A DNA stretch of 10,021 bases from Anammoximicrobium sp032229885 (GTDB lineage Bacteria > Planctomycetota > Planctomycetia > Pirellulales > Pirellulaceae). Shown here piece after piece: positions 1 through 6,573 of the stretch (positions are counted from its first letter, which is position 1; each line of letters begins with the position of its first letter). Location of the stretch: contig JAVYAJ010000112.1 of the NCBI GenBank assembly GCA_032229885.1, positions 1 to 10,021 on the forward strand, in the 5' to 3' direction. The notes under the pieces were generated by a model that was not told where the DNA came from, made no database searches, and worked only from the letters and a program-made list of their open reading frames with translations. A program made the translations under genes and the position numbers.

Positions 1-140
1 GCCGAGGAATATTGAGGAGGACCATGAATCACACGAATAAAGACATCGCGTCTAACCGTTTGTCTTCATCCCCGCTATCCGTGTCCATCCGCCGTGAGTC
101 GCCTGTCACGTCTCTCCCGGCTACGACGGGGCGCCGAAAT

Positions 141-248
141 CTCAGCGTCCTCCGTGTCTCTGCGTTTCCAAAACGTATTTTCCTGTAGCCCGGCCAGTTC
201 GCCCGCGCAAGGACGTCGATGAAACGCAGAGACGCAGAGGACACAGAG
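141..248. repeat. Imperfect 28-bp inverted repeat in intergenic DNA
   Basis: The left arm (141-168) and right arm (221-248) are reverse complements at 24 of 28 positions, separated by 52 bases. Both arms contain the core TCTCTGCGTTTC, or its complement GAAACGCAGAGA. The surrounding bases 20-110 contain further phrase-like stretches such as AATCACACGAATAAAGAC and ATCCGTGTCCATCCG. From memory, wording of this kind recurs in intergenic DNA of many environmental bacteria and yields odd predicted peptides rich in E, T and R. I read it as a dispersed, probably non-coding repeat family and not as part of a gene. The arms are directly visible; the family assignment is inference. Confidence 0.6.
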
Positions 249-594
249 CTGCTGCAAACACAAGATCTAATCATTCAACAACTTAACGCTGTCGCTGTCT
301 GAAAAACATTGTCGAAAAGTTCACGATGTTTGAGGTGAGTTGTACAGGAACCGGAACACGGCGACGCTCGACAACCCGCTTTACAGGAAAAAACGGCCTC
401 GCTCGATCCTATGCAGGCTCTGGTTGTCCGAATGTGCGCCCCGAAATATCCAGCCCGTCTGGCGCTCAAACCGAATAAAACTGTTGGAATTCCGGTCGCG
501 ACCAGCTATTCTTAACATATCGTGGGGCAAGGTGTGCGCGCAACGCTGGGGGCCTGCGGCTGGGAACGCAGGGTCAAACTCGAGAGGCAGGGGA
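249..594. other. Intergenic region ahead of the Gly/Met-rich protein gene
   Basis: No convincing gene is seen here. The reading frame of the downstream gene stays open back to position 340, but the upstream residues (Arg/Pro-rich, no domain) precede an obvious signal peptide and have no good ribosome binding site, so they are treated as untranslated. Bases 484-512 hold the only promoter-like pair noticed and are listed separately. Confidence 0.5.
484..512 (+). promoter_or_regulatory. Possible promoter of the Gly/Met-rich protein gene
   Basis: TTGGAA (484-489) and TATTCT (507-512) are separated by 17 bases; each matches 4 of 6 positions of the sigma-70 consensus. The spacer contains a perfect 10-bp palindrome, GGTCGCGACC (494-503), which could be an operator or chance. 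Transcription would begin roughly 75 bases before the start codon. This is pattern matching only, and planctomycete promoters are poorly defined. Confidence 0.25.
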
Positions 595-1410
595 ATGCAG
601 ATGCGAGTCACAGGGCGACATGGGATGACGACCGTTGCAACCGTTTTGGGTATGGCTTTAGCCTGCCTTTCGGCCGCCGCGGAGCAGCGTGATGCTGGCG
701 CGGCGCGCCAGGTCGAGTTCTTCGAGGCGATCAAAGCGGGCGATATCGCCGTCAAACTGATCCCCAAGGACGCCAAGGAAGCGAACGTCCTGATCGAAAA
801 CAAGGCCAAGCAGCCATTGGAAATCAAGCTGCCCGAGGCGTTCGCGGGAGTGCCCGTGTTGGCCCAATTTGGCGGCATGGGCGGGGCCGGCGGCGGCCTC
901 GGCGGCGGGGGGCGAGCCGGCGGAGGTGGCGGCGGAATGCAAGCCATGGGCGGTGGTATGGGTGGCATGGGCGGTATGGGTGGCATGGGCGGCATGGGGA
1001 TGGGTGGCGGCATGTTCAGTGTGGCGCCGGACAAGATCGGCAAGATCAAAGTCACAACCGTCTGCCTCGAACACGGCAAGACCGACCCGAATCCGCGCGT
1101 TCCCTACGAGATTCGCCCGATCGAGTCGTTCACACAGAACGAACAAGTCATCGAAGTCTGTCGGATGCTCGGCCGCGGCGAACTGTCACAGAACGTCGCG
1201 CAGGGAGCGGCCTGGCACCTGGCCAATGGGCTGAGCTGGGACGAGTTGGCGGCAAAGAACCGCGTCCAGTTGAGCAACGGTTACACCGAGAAATATTTTT
1301 CCGCGGCGGAACTGACGATGGCGATTCAGGCGACTCAGGAAGCGGCCCGCCGGGTCGGCGCACCGAAGCCGCAACCGCCGAAAACATACGGCTCGTTGAG
1401 TCGGAATTGA
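595..1410 (+). CDS. Secreted Gly/Met-rich protein of unknown function
   Basis: The product is 271 residues. The N-terminus (Met-Arg basic segment, then hydrophobic TVATVLGMALACLSAAA) is a typical Sec signal peptide with likely cleavage after about residue 29. A soluble segment follows (about 40-92, with FFEAIKAGDIAVKLIPKDA), then a low-complexity Gly/Met tract (about 93-139, with several GGM repeats), then a second mixed segment (141-271) ending in a Pro/Lys-rich tail. Both flanking segments have normal folded-protein composition, so this resembles two small domains joined by a flexible Gly/Met linker. ATG 595 has AGAGG 7 bases upstream; ATG 601, two codons later, has AGGGG at the same spacing, so either may be used. 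Similar secreted proteins occur in planctomycetes as far as I recall, but I know no function. Met clusters can bind copper, but regular GGM repeats alone do not establish that. Confidence 0.8.
   Translation: MQMRVTGRHGMTTVATVLGMALACLSAAAEQRDAGAARQVEFFEAIKAGDIAVKLIPKDAKEANVLIENKAKQPLEIKLPEAFAGVPVLAQFGGMGGAGGGLGGGGRAGGGGGGMQAMGGGMGGMGGMGGMGGMGMGGGMFSVAPDKIGKIKVTTVCLEHGKTDPNPRVPYEIRPIESFTQNEQVIEVCRMLGRGELSQNVAQGAAWHLANGLSWDELAAKNRVQLSNGYTEKYFSAAELTMAIQATQEAARRVGAPKPQPPKTYGSLSRN
871..1014 (+). repeat. Gly/Met-coding tandem repeat tract
   Basis: Within the secreted protein gene, this stretch encodes an almost pure Gly/Met/Ala run. Its second half (about 954-1008) is a degenerate 9-base repeat of the type GGYATGGGY encoding successive Gly-Met-Gly units. 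Third-position variation (GGC, GGT, GGG) between units suggests either an old expansion or selection on the protein. Length variation between strains by slippage is plausible. Confidence 0.8.
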
Positions 1411-1895
1411 GCGAGCCGCCGATCCGTCGGCCGGACATTCTCGCTGGCGCTGTCAGTGCGACTTGCCAGCGACGGGCCGTGGCCCTCTGCGAGCGCAGGG
1501 TGTCTCGCGGAGACCTAGAGTTCGTCCTCGCCGCGAGGCCGTGAAAAGACGGGCGTAAGTTTACCGAGATCGAGGCGCCGGGCGCCCGCGTCCGAGCGCA
1601 CGCGCATCCGGAACACGCGTTCACGTTCCCTCTCCGGGCCATCCGCGCGCCGCCCCATTCCAGTTCTTGGATGGCCGCACTTGTCGGCGTGGGGGATTTT
1701 CGCGGTCCGGCGACCGTAGCTGCTCGGAGACTGAGCTTGGACAATGGACGAGCTCATTTTTCCCATTCCTGCCTCTCCCTTCGACCTCTTCCCACCGGTC
1801 CAGGAGTGAACGACGGACAGTTTCCACCGTTCGCATTAACTTTCCCAGGTGAAATGGCCGAATTAGAACGAGTAACCAAGCAAGGAAGGTGACTC
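1411..1895. other. Spacer with a cluster of short hairpins, no gene seen
   Basis: No convincing coding region. Bases 1441-1514 hold four hairpins in a row (separate entry), and CGGGCGCCCG at 1579-1588 is a perfect 10-bp palindrome. An open frame at 1671-1892 stops four bases before the next gene but has no ribosome binding site, no recognisable domain and an Arg/Pro/Ser-biased composition typical of chance frames. Confidence 0.5.
1441..1514 (+). terminator. Cluster of four stem-loops after the Gly/Met-rich protein gene
   Basis: Consecutive inverted repeats are visible: TCGCTGGC (1441-1448) with GCCAGCGA (1465-1472); GGGCC (1474-1478) with GGCCC (1481-1485); CTGCG (1487-1491) with CGCAG (1494-1498); GTCTC (1502-1506) with GAGAC (1510-1514). 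They begin 31 bases after the stop codon. There is no T-tract, so this is not a classical intrinsic terminator. It may be a 3' structured end or RNA-stabilising element. GC-rich DNA gives short stems by chance, so termination is inference. Confidence 0.3.
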
Positions 1896-2876
1896 GTGTT
1901 CCGGCTATCCATCATCATTCCGCTGTGGGCGGACGACGAGTGCTTTGAAGATACGCTGGCGTCGGTTCTTCAGAATCGACCGAGCGACTGCGAGGTGGTC
2001 GTTGTCCACTCGAAGAGATATGCCGATCCCTACGCGCTGCGCGGCGAAGTGCGATTCGTCCAAACCGATGGCGGCGCGGGTCCCGTGCGGATCTTGAACG
2101 ACGGTTGTCGGGCCGCCTGTGGCGAGATCCTGCACATCGTTCAGCCGGGCGTTCTAGTTGGTGACCGTTGGACCGAGTACGCCTTGCCCGCGTTCGACGA
2201 CCGGGATGTCTGTGCGGTCACTCCGCTGCTGGTGGACGCACACGATGCAGATTCGATCGTCGCCGCCGGGCTGAGCTACTCGCAAGGCGGCCGGCTATCT
2301 TCCTATGGATGCGGGACTTCCGCGACAAACCGCCGGAATCTGCTGCGGTGGACGCCCATTGGGCCGAGCCTAGTCGCCGGGTTTTACCGCCGCTGGGCAT
2401 GGGAAGCGTTGGGCGGATTTTGCGAGCAATTGGCTTCGCCCTGGGTGGATGTGGACTTTGCGCTGTCCCTGCACGCACTCGGATACCGGTCCGCGCTGGC
2501 GTCTGAATGCGTGTTGCGGGCAACGGGCGACTTGATAAGCGACCGGGCGTCCTTCCGTTCCGGCGTGTGCGCGGAAAGCGTCTTTTGGCGACACGCCGCG
2601 CAACGCGGCTTGCTGGCAGCGCTCGCCCTGCACCCAGCGGCGGTTCTGCGGTCTCTCCTGGAAACCCGTCGGCCATCACGGGCGTGCGCCCAGTTGCTCG
2701 GTCGGCTCGCCGGGCTACGCAGGCTGCCGAGCCATCTGGCCAGCGCGGCGCGCATTCGCCGCGCCACGGAGCTGTACCTGCTAAGAGAGGCCTCGACAGC
2801 GGCCGGTCCGCGCCAAGCTTTTTCGGTTCGCGGAACCGTCCCGCCGCGCGCGACTATGTATCGCGACGCGGCGTAG
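1896..2876 (+). CDS. GT2-like (GT-A fold) glycosyltransferase family protein lacking DXD
   Basis: The product is 326 residues. The N-terminus LSIIIPLW (4-11), followed by a FEDTLASVL helix and EVVVVHS strand (33-39), is the nucleotide-binding start of a family 2 glycosyltransferase. Around 183-199, WVDVDFALSLHALGYRS matches the family's usual (E)DVDLSLRLRRAGYR acceptor-side motif, preceded by a GGF (173-175) that also fits. Where an active enzyme normally has a DXD metal-binding motif, this protein has HIVQPG (80-85). It may use another acidic residue or be a non-catalytic or divergent member. No membrane segment is evident, so it is probably cytoplasmic; the last 90 residues are Arg/Ala-rich and unassigned. 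Translation starts at GTG 1896, supported by AAGGAAGG just upstream; no ATG fits as well. It stands alone, so donor and acceptor sugars cannot be inferred. Confidence 0.75.
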   Translation: MFRLSIIIPLWADDECFEDTLASVLQNRPSDCEVVVVHSKRYADPYALRGEVRFVQTDGGAGPVRILNDGCRAACGEILHIVQPGVLVGDRWTEYALPAFDDRDVCAVTPLLVDAHDADSIVAAGLSYSQGGRLSSYGCGTSATNRRNLLRWTPIGPSLVAGFYRRWAWEALGGFCEQLASPWVDVDFALSLHALGYRSALASECVLRATGDLISDRASFRSGVCAESVFWRHAAQRGLLAALALHPAAVLRSLLETRRPSRACAQLLGRLAGLRRLPSHLASAARIRRATELYLLREASTAAGPRQAFSVRGTVPPRATMYRDAA

Positions 2877-2929
2877 TGCGACGCCAAGGCTACATAATGC
2901 GGCTAGCCGCGGTCGCCAGTTCGCGAGAA

Positions 2930-2953
2930 TCTCGCACTCTGGCGAGTGCGAGA
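2930..2953. terminator. Hairpin between convergent genes, likely bidirectional terminator
   Basis: TCTCGCACTC (2930-2939) pairs perfectly with GAGTGCGAGA (2944-2953) around a TGGC loop. It lies about 54 bases after the glycosyltransferase gene and 32 bases beyond the end of the convergent peroxidase gene. Neither side has a strong T-tract, so efficiency as a Rho-independent terminator is uncertain, but a 10-bp perfect stem with a 4-base loop placed between two convergent genes is best explained this way. Confidence 0.55.
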
Positions 2954-2984
2954 AGCTGAAAATCACGATTGGACAACGCTCGAG

Positions 2985-4130
2985 CTAACGTTTTTGAAAC
3001 ACCCTGCGGCGAATCCTTCTCTGTACGCCCGGTGAACTGGGAAGCTCGACGCCCGGTGCGTCTTGAATCTGCGCGTCCGGCGCGTCTTGAATCTGCGCCG
3101 CCTGCGCTTCGTCCGTCTTCGCCGCGGGCTTGCTCCGCTCCTTGTCGCTCAGCGAGTTCAGAAACGCGACGAGGTCGCCTACCTGCTCTGCGTTCAGTTC
3201 CTCGCCCAACTGAAGGTGGCCCATGTTCGTGACGGCCTCTTCGAGCGTGGCCGCCCGACCGTCGTGAAAGTATGGCCCAGTCAGGGCGATGTTGCGTAGC
3301 GACGGAACCTTGAACACGAACTTGTCCTTGTCTTTCTTGGTGACGTCAAATCGCCCCAGATCGTCCTTGTTTGGGTACTCGTTGACGCGCCCAATTTTTT
3401 CATAGCGGTCGGCCCCCAACAGGGCGCCCTGATGGCACTCGGTGCACCCCAGGTTCATGAACTCGGCCAGACCTTTTTTCTCGCGCGCGGTCAGCGCATC
3501 CAATTGGCCGCCGAGAAAATCGTCGAACCGATCGCGCGTGATCAGCGTCCGCTCAAAGGCCGCGACGGCTTTCGCGAAATTATCATACGAAAGCGCAGGC
3601 GTCGCGTCCGGGAACACCTTGCGAAACGCTTCCGCATAGCCGGCCTGTTCGAGTCGCTGGAGGACGGTCTGCTCGTCCGGCATCGCCATCTCGACCGGAT
3701 TCAGCACGGGCCCTTTGGCTTGCCCGGCCAAGTCCGCTTCGCGTCCATCCCAGAATTGCGCAAGGTGGAAGCCGGCGTTCAACACCGTAGGCGAGTTCCG
3801 CGTGCCCCGTTTGCCTTCGATCGCTCCCGGCGACGTCGGCAAGTTGTCGACCCCGGCCAGATTTTGATCCAGCCGATGGCACGTGTTGCAGGACTGGGTG
3901 CCGTTGATCGAGATTCGTTCTTCGAAATACAGGCGACGCCCCAGCTCGATCAATTCGGCCGTGTCATTCTCGCTGCCCGGCATCTTGGCCGGCAGTTGCT
4001 TGAACTCGGTTCGCGCTGCTGCCAAGAGATCCTGGTCCTCGGCGGCCACGGCGAGATGCCCTGTCCCGCTCAGAGCCACGGCTGCGGCAAATGCCAGCGG
4101 CCAAGCGCTGAATCTAGACGTACTCTTCAT
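2985..4130 (-). CDS. Di-heme cytochrome c peroxidase (CcpA/MauG family), exported
   Basis: The 381-residue product is predicted to reduce H2O2 to water with electrons from small cytochromes or other periplasmic donors; MauG-type oxidation is an alternative. Residues 1-30 are a signal peptide ending AVAA before ED. Two CXXCH haem sites are present: CNTCH (81-85) and CTECH (229-233). Other family landmarks are FWDGRE (126-131, the Trp between the haems), NPVEM (144-148, the active-site Glu), GPYFHDGRA (285-293) and MGHLQLG (303-309), whose Met is the likely axial ligand of the electron-transfer haem. The start at 4130 was chosen because GAGGAGGAG lies just upstream and the signal peptide follows at once; an upstream ATG at 4199 would add 23 residues before it. 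After about residue 330 the family's normal end is passed: a roughly 50-residue tail follows, with a duplicated AQIQDAP unit and a very basic end. Confidence 0.93.
   Translation of the reverse strand: MKSTSRFSAWPLAFAAAVALSGTGHLAVAAEDQDLLAAARTEFKQLPAKMPGSENDTAELIELGRRLYFEERISINGTQSCNTCHRLDQNLAGVDNLPTSPGAIEGKRGTRNSPTVLNAGFHLAQFWDGREADLAGQAKGPVLNPVEMAMPDEQTVLQRLEQAGYAEAFRKVFPDATPALSYDNFAKAVAAFERTLITRDRFDDFLGGQLDALTAREKKGLAEFMNLGCTECHQGALLGADRYEKIGRVNEYPNKDDLGRFDVTKKDKDKFVFKVPSLRNIALTGPYFHDGRAATLEEAVTNMGHLQLGEELNAEQVGDLVAFLNSLSDKERSKPAAKTDEAQAAQIQDAPDAQIQDAPGVELPSSPGVQRRIRRRVFQKR
3055..3102 (-). repeat. 24-bp tandem duplication in the peroxidase gene tail
   Basis: Two adjacent 24-base units (3055-3078 and 3079-3102) share the core GCGTCTTGAATCTGCG with few differences. 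On the coding strand each encodes AQIQDAP plus D or G. Because 24 is a multiple of three, the duplication keeps the frame. It lies in the C-terminal tail beyond the conserved peroxidase domain. Confidence 0.8.
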
Positions 4131-4189
4131 GATCGTCTCCTCCTCTGCCGTTGTGAGAAAACCCCCGCAGTGCTGACACACAGACTTGG

Positions 4190-4198
4190 ATTGTAGCA
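4190..4198 (-). promoter_or_regulatory. Extended -10 promoter candidate for the peroxidase gene
   Basis: On the minus strand the sequence reads TGCTACAAT: a TACAAT hexamer (5 of 6 to the -10 consensus) preceded by TGN, the extended -10 motif. No good -35 hexamer is seen at the usual distance, which extended -10 promoters can tolerate. Transcription would start about 50 bases before the chosen start codon at 4130, leaving room for the ribosome binding site GAGGAGGAG. If right, it also argues against translation from the ATG at 4199. Confidence 0.45.
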
Positions 4199-4432
4199 CG
4201 TCCCAAACAGATTTCGTACTGGGGTTCTCCGTAAATCCCGAGCGAGCAAGTCGGATCCCTCGACCGAGCAGCGCTTGCGCAAACGAGATCGGGCGCGTCG
4301 GACGGATGGGTTTCGACCTGTGCCTCCACTCGGCAAGAGTGAACCGTCCAATGATGCGAGTCGGTGCTCAGGAGTGTTTTATACCGAACGCGGGTAAGAA
4401 TGGCCTCGCGACCATTAGCTTCCGGATGACAA

Positions 4433-4481
4433 AGACGGACTTAAGTCCGCCGTGCCAAGTACCATTTCGAGCCGCGCAAAG
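4433..4481 (+). repeat. Dispersed palindromic repeat, copy 1
   Basis: This 49-base element starts with the perfect 14-bp palindrome CGGACTTAAGTCCG (4436-4449 region) and ends with CGAGCCGCGCAAAG. It matches the copy at 4964-5012 at 37 of 49 positions without gaps, with the two ends conserved and the middle ten bases divergent. The form (palindromic head, conserved tail, intergenic location) resembles REP-like or miniature non-autonomous elements. I recall similar GGACT..AGTCC palindromes in planctomycete genomes, but that is memory, not a search. Confidence 0.6.
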
Positions 4482-4963
4482 TAGCGAAGCATATGTTGCC
4501 TGGTTGCTCGGGAACGCCGCGTCGTGCGAACGCTGCTAGCTGCCGTTTCTGGAAGATCGTAGCGCCATTTTTTCACTCCATTTTTTGGTCACGAGGCGTT
4601 GTTGGGGTTCGATCGGCATTCCGGATGCGGCGGGCGTCACGGCGCACCATGCGCTGCTGGCGCGATGGCTGTTGTCGCGTTGGCGACTTTTCCGATTGTA
4701 GAAAATTTAAGGATTGCACTAACTGTAGCCGATATGCATGATCTGACGCTGTAGATGCAGTTGCGGATTGTCTATCTAGCCAACCTGCCAGACGGATTAT
4801 CCCGTGGCCGATTTGTTGGGCGCCGAGCTGGCGCCGGCATTTCGGCCGGTTGCAGAACATCAGAGTCATTGGATCGGGGGGCGTGACGCTGTGGGTTGGA
4901 TCAGCGGATTTCCGCGGTGCGCGGGCAAGAACGAGCGCACGGACGTCAAATCTGGTGTAGCCG

Positions 4964-5012
4964 AGACGGACTGAAGTCCGCGCGATAGGGTTCCATTCCG
5001 AGCCGCGCGAAG
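4964..5012 (+). repeat. Dispersed palindromic repeat, copy 2
   Basis: Second copy of the 49-base element, in the same orientation as that at 4433-4481 and 531 bases downstream. The palindrome here is CGGACT..AGTCCG with a GA centre, and the tail reads CGAGCCGCGCGAAG. Changes between the copies mostly preserve the stem and the tail. Confidence 0.6.
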
Positions 5013-5379
5013 GTTCGGTTCATCGGATCGTCTGGGAGGCCACGTTTCGGGCGTTCGGCTATCTCGACTTGCGCCGGATCAGCGATGTGCGACGGGGTCG
5101 CGACGCGGAACCGAAGACGGTCAACTCGGGCGTACAGACAAGTCTCTGCGCAGGCTGTCGAATCGCTGGCGCCGGCCAAAAGCTGGTAGCAGCAGTATTT
5201 GCCGATGCGCACGTCGAGAGGACGCAATCCCGATGATGCAAAAACCCGACCATGCCGCCCCGGCCTGGCGAGCGACCGACACTGTTGACCAGCCGCCGAC
5301 TCCCGTGCGTTGGCAAGGTGCAGAGACGCAACCGGCGCGGGCCAGCCGTCCATCGCCTGTGCGTGCCAGAGGCCGGCTG

Positions 5380-6573
5380 ATGCGATTGTCGATCGCCTTG
5401 GCGGCGTGCTGGGCCGCGCTGATCGCGACGGGCAAGGGGATCGCCTATTCTCAACTGTGTGGCGAGGTATGCGAGCCGGACGGCCTGGCATTCGCCCCTT
5501 GTCTGGGGCTTGGGGCCGTCTCGGGATTGAAGGTCCGAGCCGAGTATCTGCTGTGGTGGACCGACGGCATGTGGACGCCGCCGCTGGTCACGACCAGTCT
5601 GGCCGGCACGCCGCGCGATCAGGCAGGCGTGTTGGGGCAGCTGGGAACGTCGGTGCTGTACGGCGATGGTGCGGTCAACGGCGATGCACACTCGGGCGGC
5701 CGATTTAGCGTCGGCGGAGGATTCGATCCGGAACGCCTGCTCGGGTTCGAGTTGATCTATGCCTTCCTGGGACAGGATACCGGGTCTTTTCAAGCCGCCA
5801 GCGATGGCAACCCGATCCTGGCTCGCCCGTTTGTCAACGCAGACGCAAGCTTGCAGGACGCCGGACTGACCGCGTTTCCCAACGTCGCCGAAGGGAGCCT
5901 CGCCATCGATGCGGCGACCCGTTTCCAAACAGCCGAGGCGTTGTTGACGAAGGTGCTGTTCGAGCAGTGTGACCAACGCGTCGCGTGGTCGCTGGGCTAT
6001 CGCTACGCAGCCTTGAAAGATGACCTGCGGTTGGCCGAGACGATCATTTCGCGCGTCCCCGGCACGGCCAGCAGTCGCCTGGATCTGTTCGACCAGTTCA
6101 CGACAAAGAACACGTTTCATGGTCCGCAGTTGGGAATCCTGGCCGAGCGGCGCGGCGGAGCGTGGACGATGGAATACACCGCGAAACTGGCCATCGGCAG
6201 CCGGCGCTCGGAGGTCGTGATCGCGGGCGCCACGACCGCGACGGCGGGGCCGGATGATGTGACGACCACGCCCGAGGGGTTCTATGCCCTGGCGACGAAT
6301 TCGGGCCGTTACGAACAGGACTCGTTCAGCGGCTTGACCGAACTGGGAGTGCGATTGAGCCGCGAACTCGGCTGCGGGTGGCGCGCCTCGCTGGGCTATT
6401 CGTTCCTGTATTGGTACTATGTCGCCCGCGCCGGCGACCAGATCGACACCACGCTGTCTCCGAACGACTTTCCACCCTTCGCCGGCAACGGCAGCCTGCA
6501 CCCGCGTTTTCCGTTCACCACGCGCGGATTTTGGGCTCAGGGGCTGAATGTTGGCGCCGAATGGCGATTCTAA
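5380..6573 (+). CDS. BBP7-family outer-membrane beta-barrel protein
   Basis: The 397-residue product is assigned to the planctomycete 'putative beta barrel porin-7' family. It has a signal peptide (residues 1 to about 23, MRLSIALAACWAALIATG), a short Cys-containing lead, then the typical barrel opening VRAEYLLWWTDG (52-63) followed by PPLVTTS, alternating strand and loop segments such as GGRFSVGGGFDPE and WSLGYRYAALKDDL, and the characteristic end FWAQGLNVGAEWRF. The terminal Phe fits recognition by the outer-membrane assembly machinery. Function is unproven; a porin or structural role is inferred. I chose ATG 5380 because AGAGG lies 7 bases upstream and the signal peptide starts there; the earlier ATGs at 5233/5236 would put about 49 Pro/Arg-rich residues ahead of it. 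Its stop codon overlaps that of the convergent symporter gene. Confidence 0.88.
   Translation: MRLSIALAACWAALIATGKGIAYSQLCGEVCEPDGLAFAPCLGLGAVSGLKVRAEYLLWWTDGMWTPPLVTTSLAGTPRDQAGVLGQLGTSVLYGDGAVNGDAHSGGRFSVGGGFDPERLLGFELIYAFLGQDTGSFQAASDGNPILARPFVNADASLQDAGLTAFPNVAEGSLAIDAATRFQTAEALLTKVLFEQCDQRVAWSLGYRYAALKDDLRLAETIISRVPGTASSRLDLFDQFTTKNTFHGPQLGILAERRGGAWTMEYTAKLAIGSRRSEVVIAGATTATAGPDDVTTTPEGFYALATNSGRYEQDSFSGLTELGVRLSRELGCGWRASLGYSFLYWYYVARAGDQIDTTLSPNDFPPFAGNGSLHPRFPFTTRGFWAQGLNVGAEWRF

Larger units (their letters stand above)
4199..5379. other. Long intergenic region with repeat copies, no convincing gene
   Basis: About 1.2 kb lies between the divergently oriented peroxidase and BBP7 genes. 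Open frames here have no recognisable domain, and the frame at 4186-4539 runs through the repeat copy at 4433-4481, which argues against coding. An AT-richer patch lies at about 4687-4740. The region may be decayed coding or mobile DNA, but I could not recognise a parent gene. The last 147 bases (5233-5379) are open in frame with BBP7 and are a possible but disfavoured N-terminal extension. Confidence 0.5.

Noticed and set aside
24..188. 54-codon open frame with GAGGAGG three bases before its ATG
   Set aside because: It runs through the left arm of the repeat at 141-168 and other phrase-like repeats; the spacing to the ATG is too short and no protein-like features are seen.
3432..4196. 254-codon open frame on the plus strand
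   Set aside because: It is antisense to the peroxidase gene, whose haem motifs and signal peptide leave no doubt; the frame has no domain.
4186..4539. 117-codon open frame on the plus strand
   Set aside because: It crosses the dispersed repeat copy at 4433-4481, lies over the peroxidase promoter candidate and has no ribosome binding site or known domain.
5059..6501. 480-codon open frame on the minus strand
   Set aside because: It is antisense to the BBP7 gene and very rich in Arg/Gln, as expected from the complement of GC-rich coding DNA.
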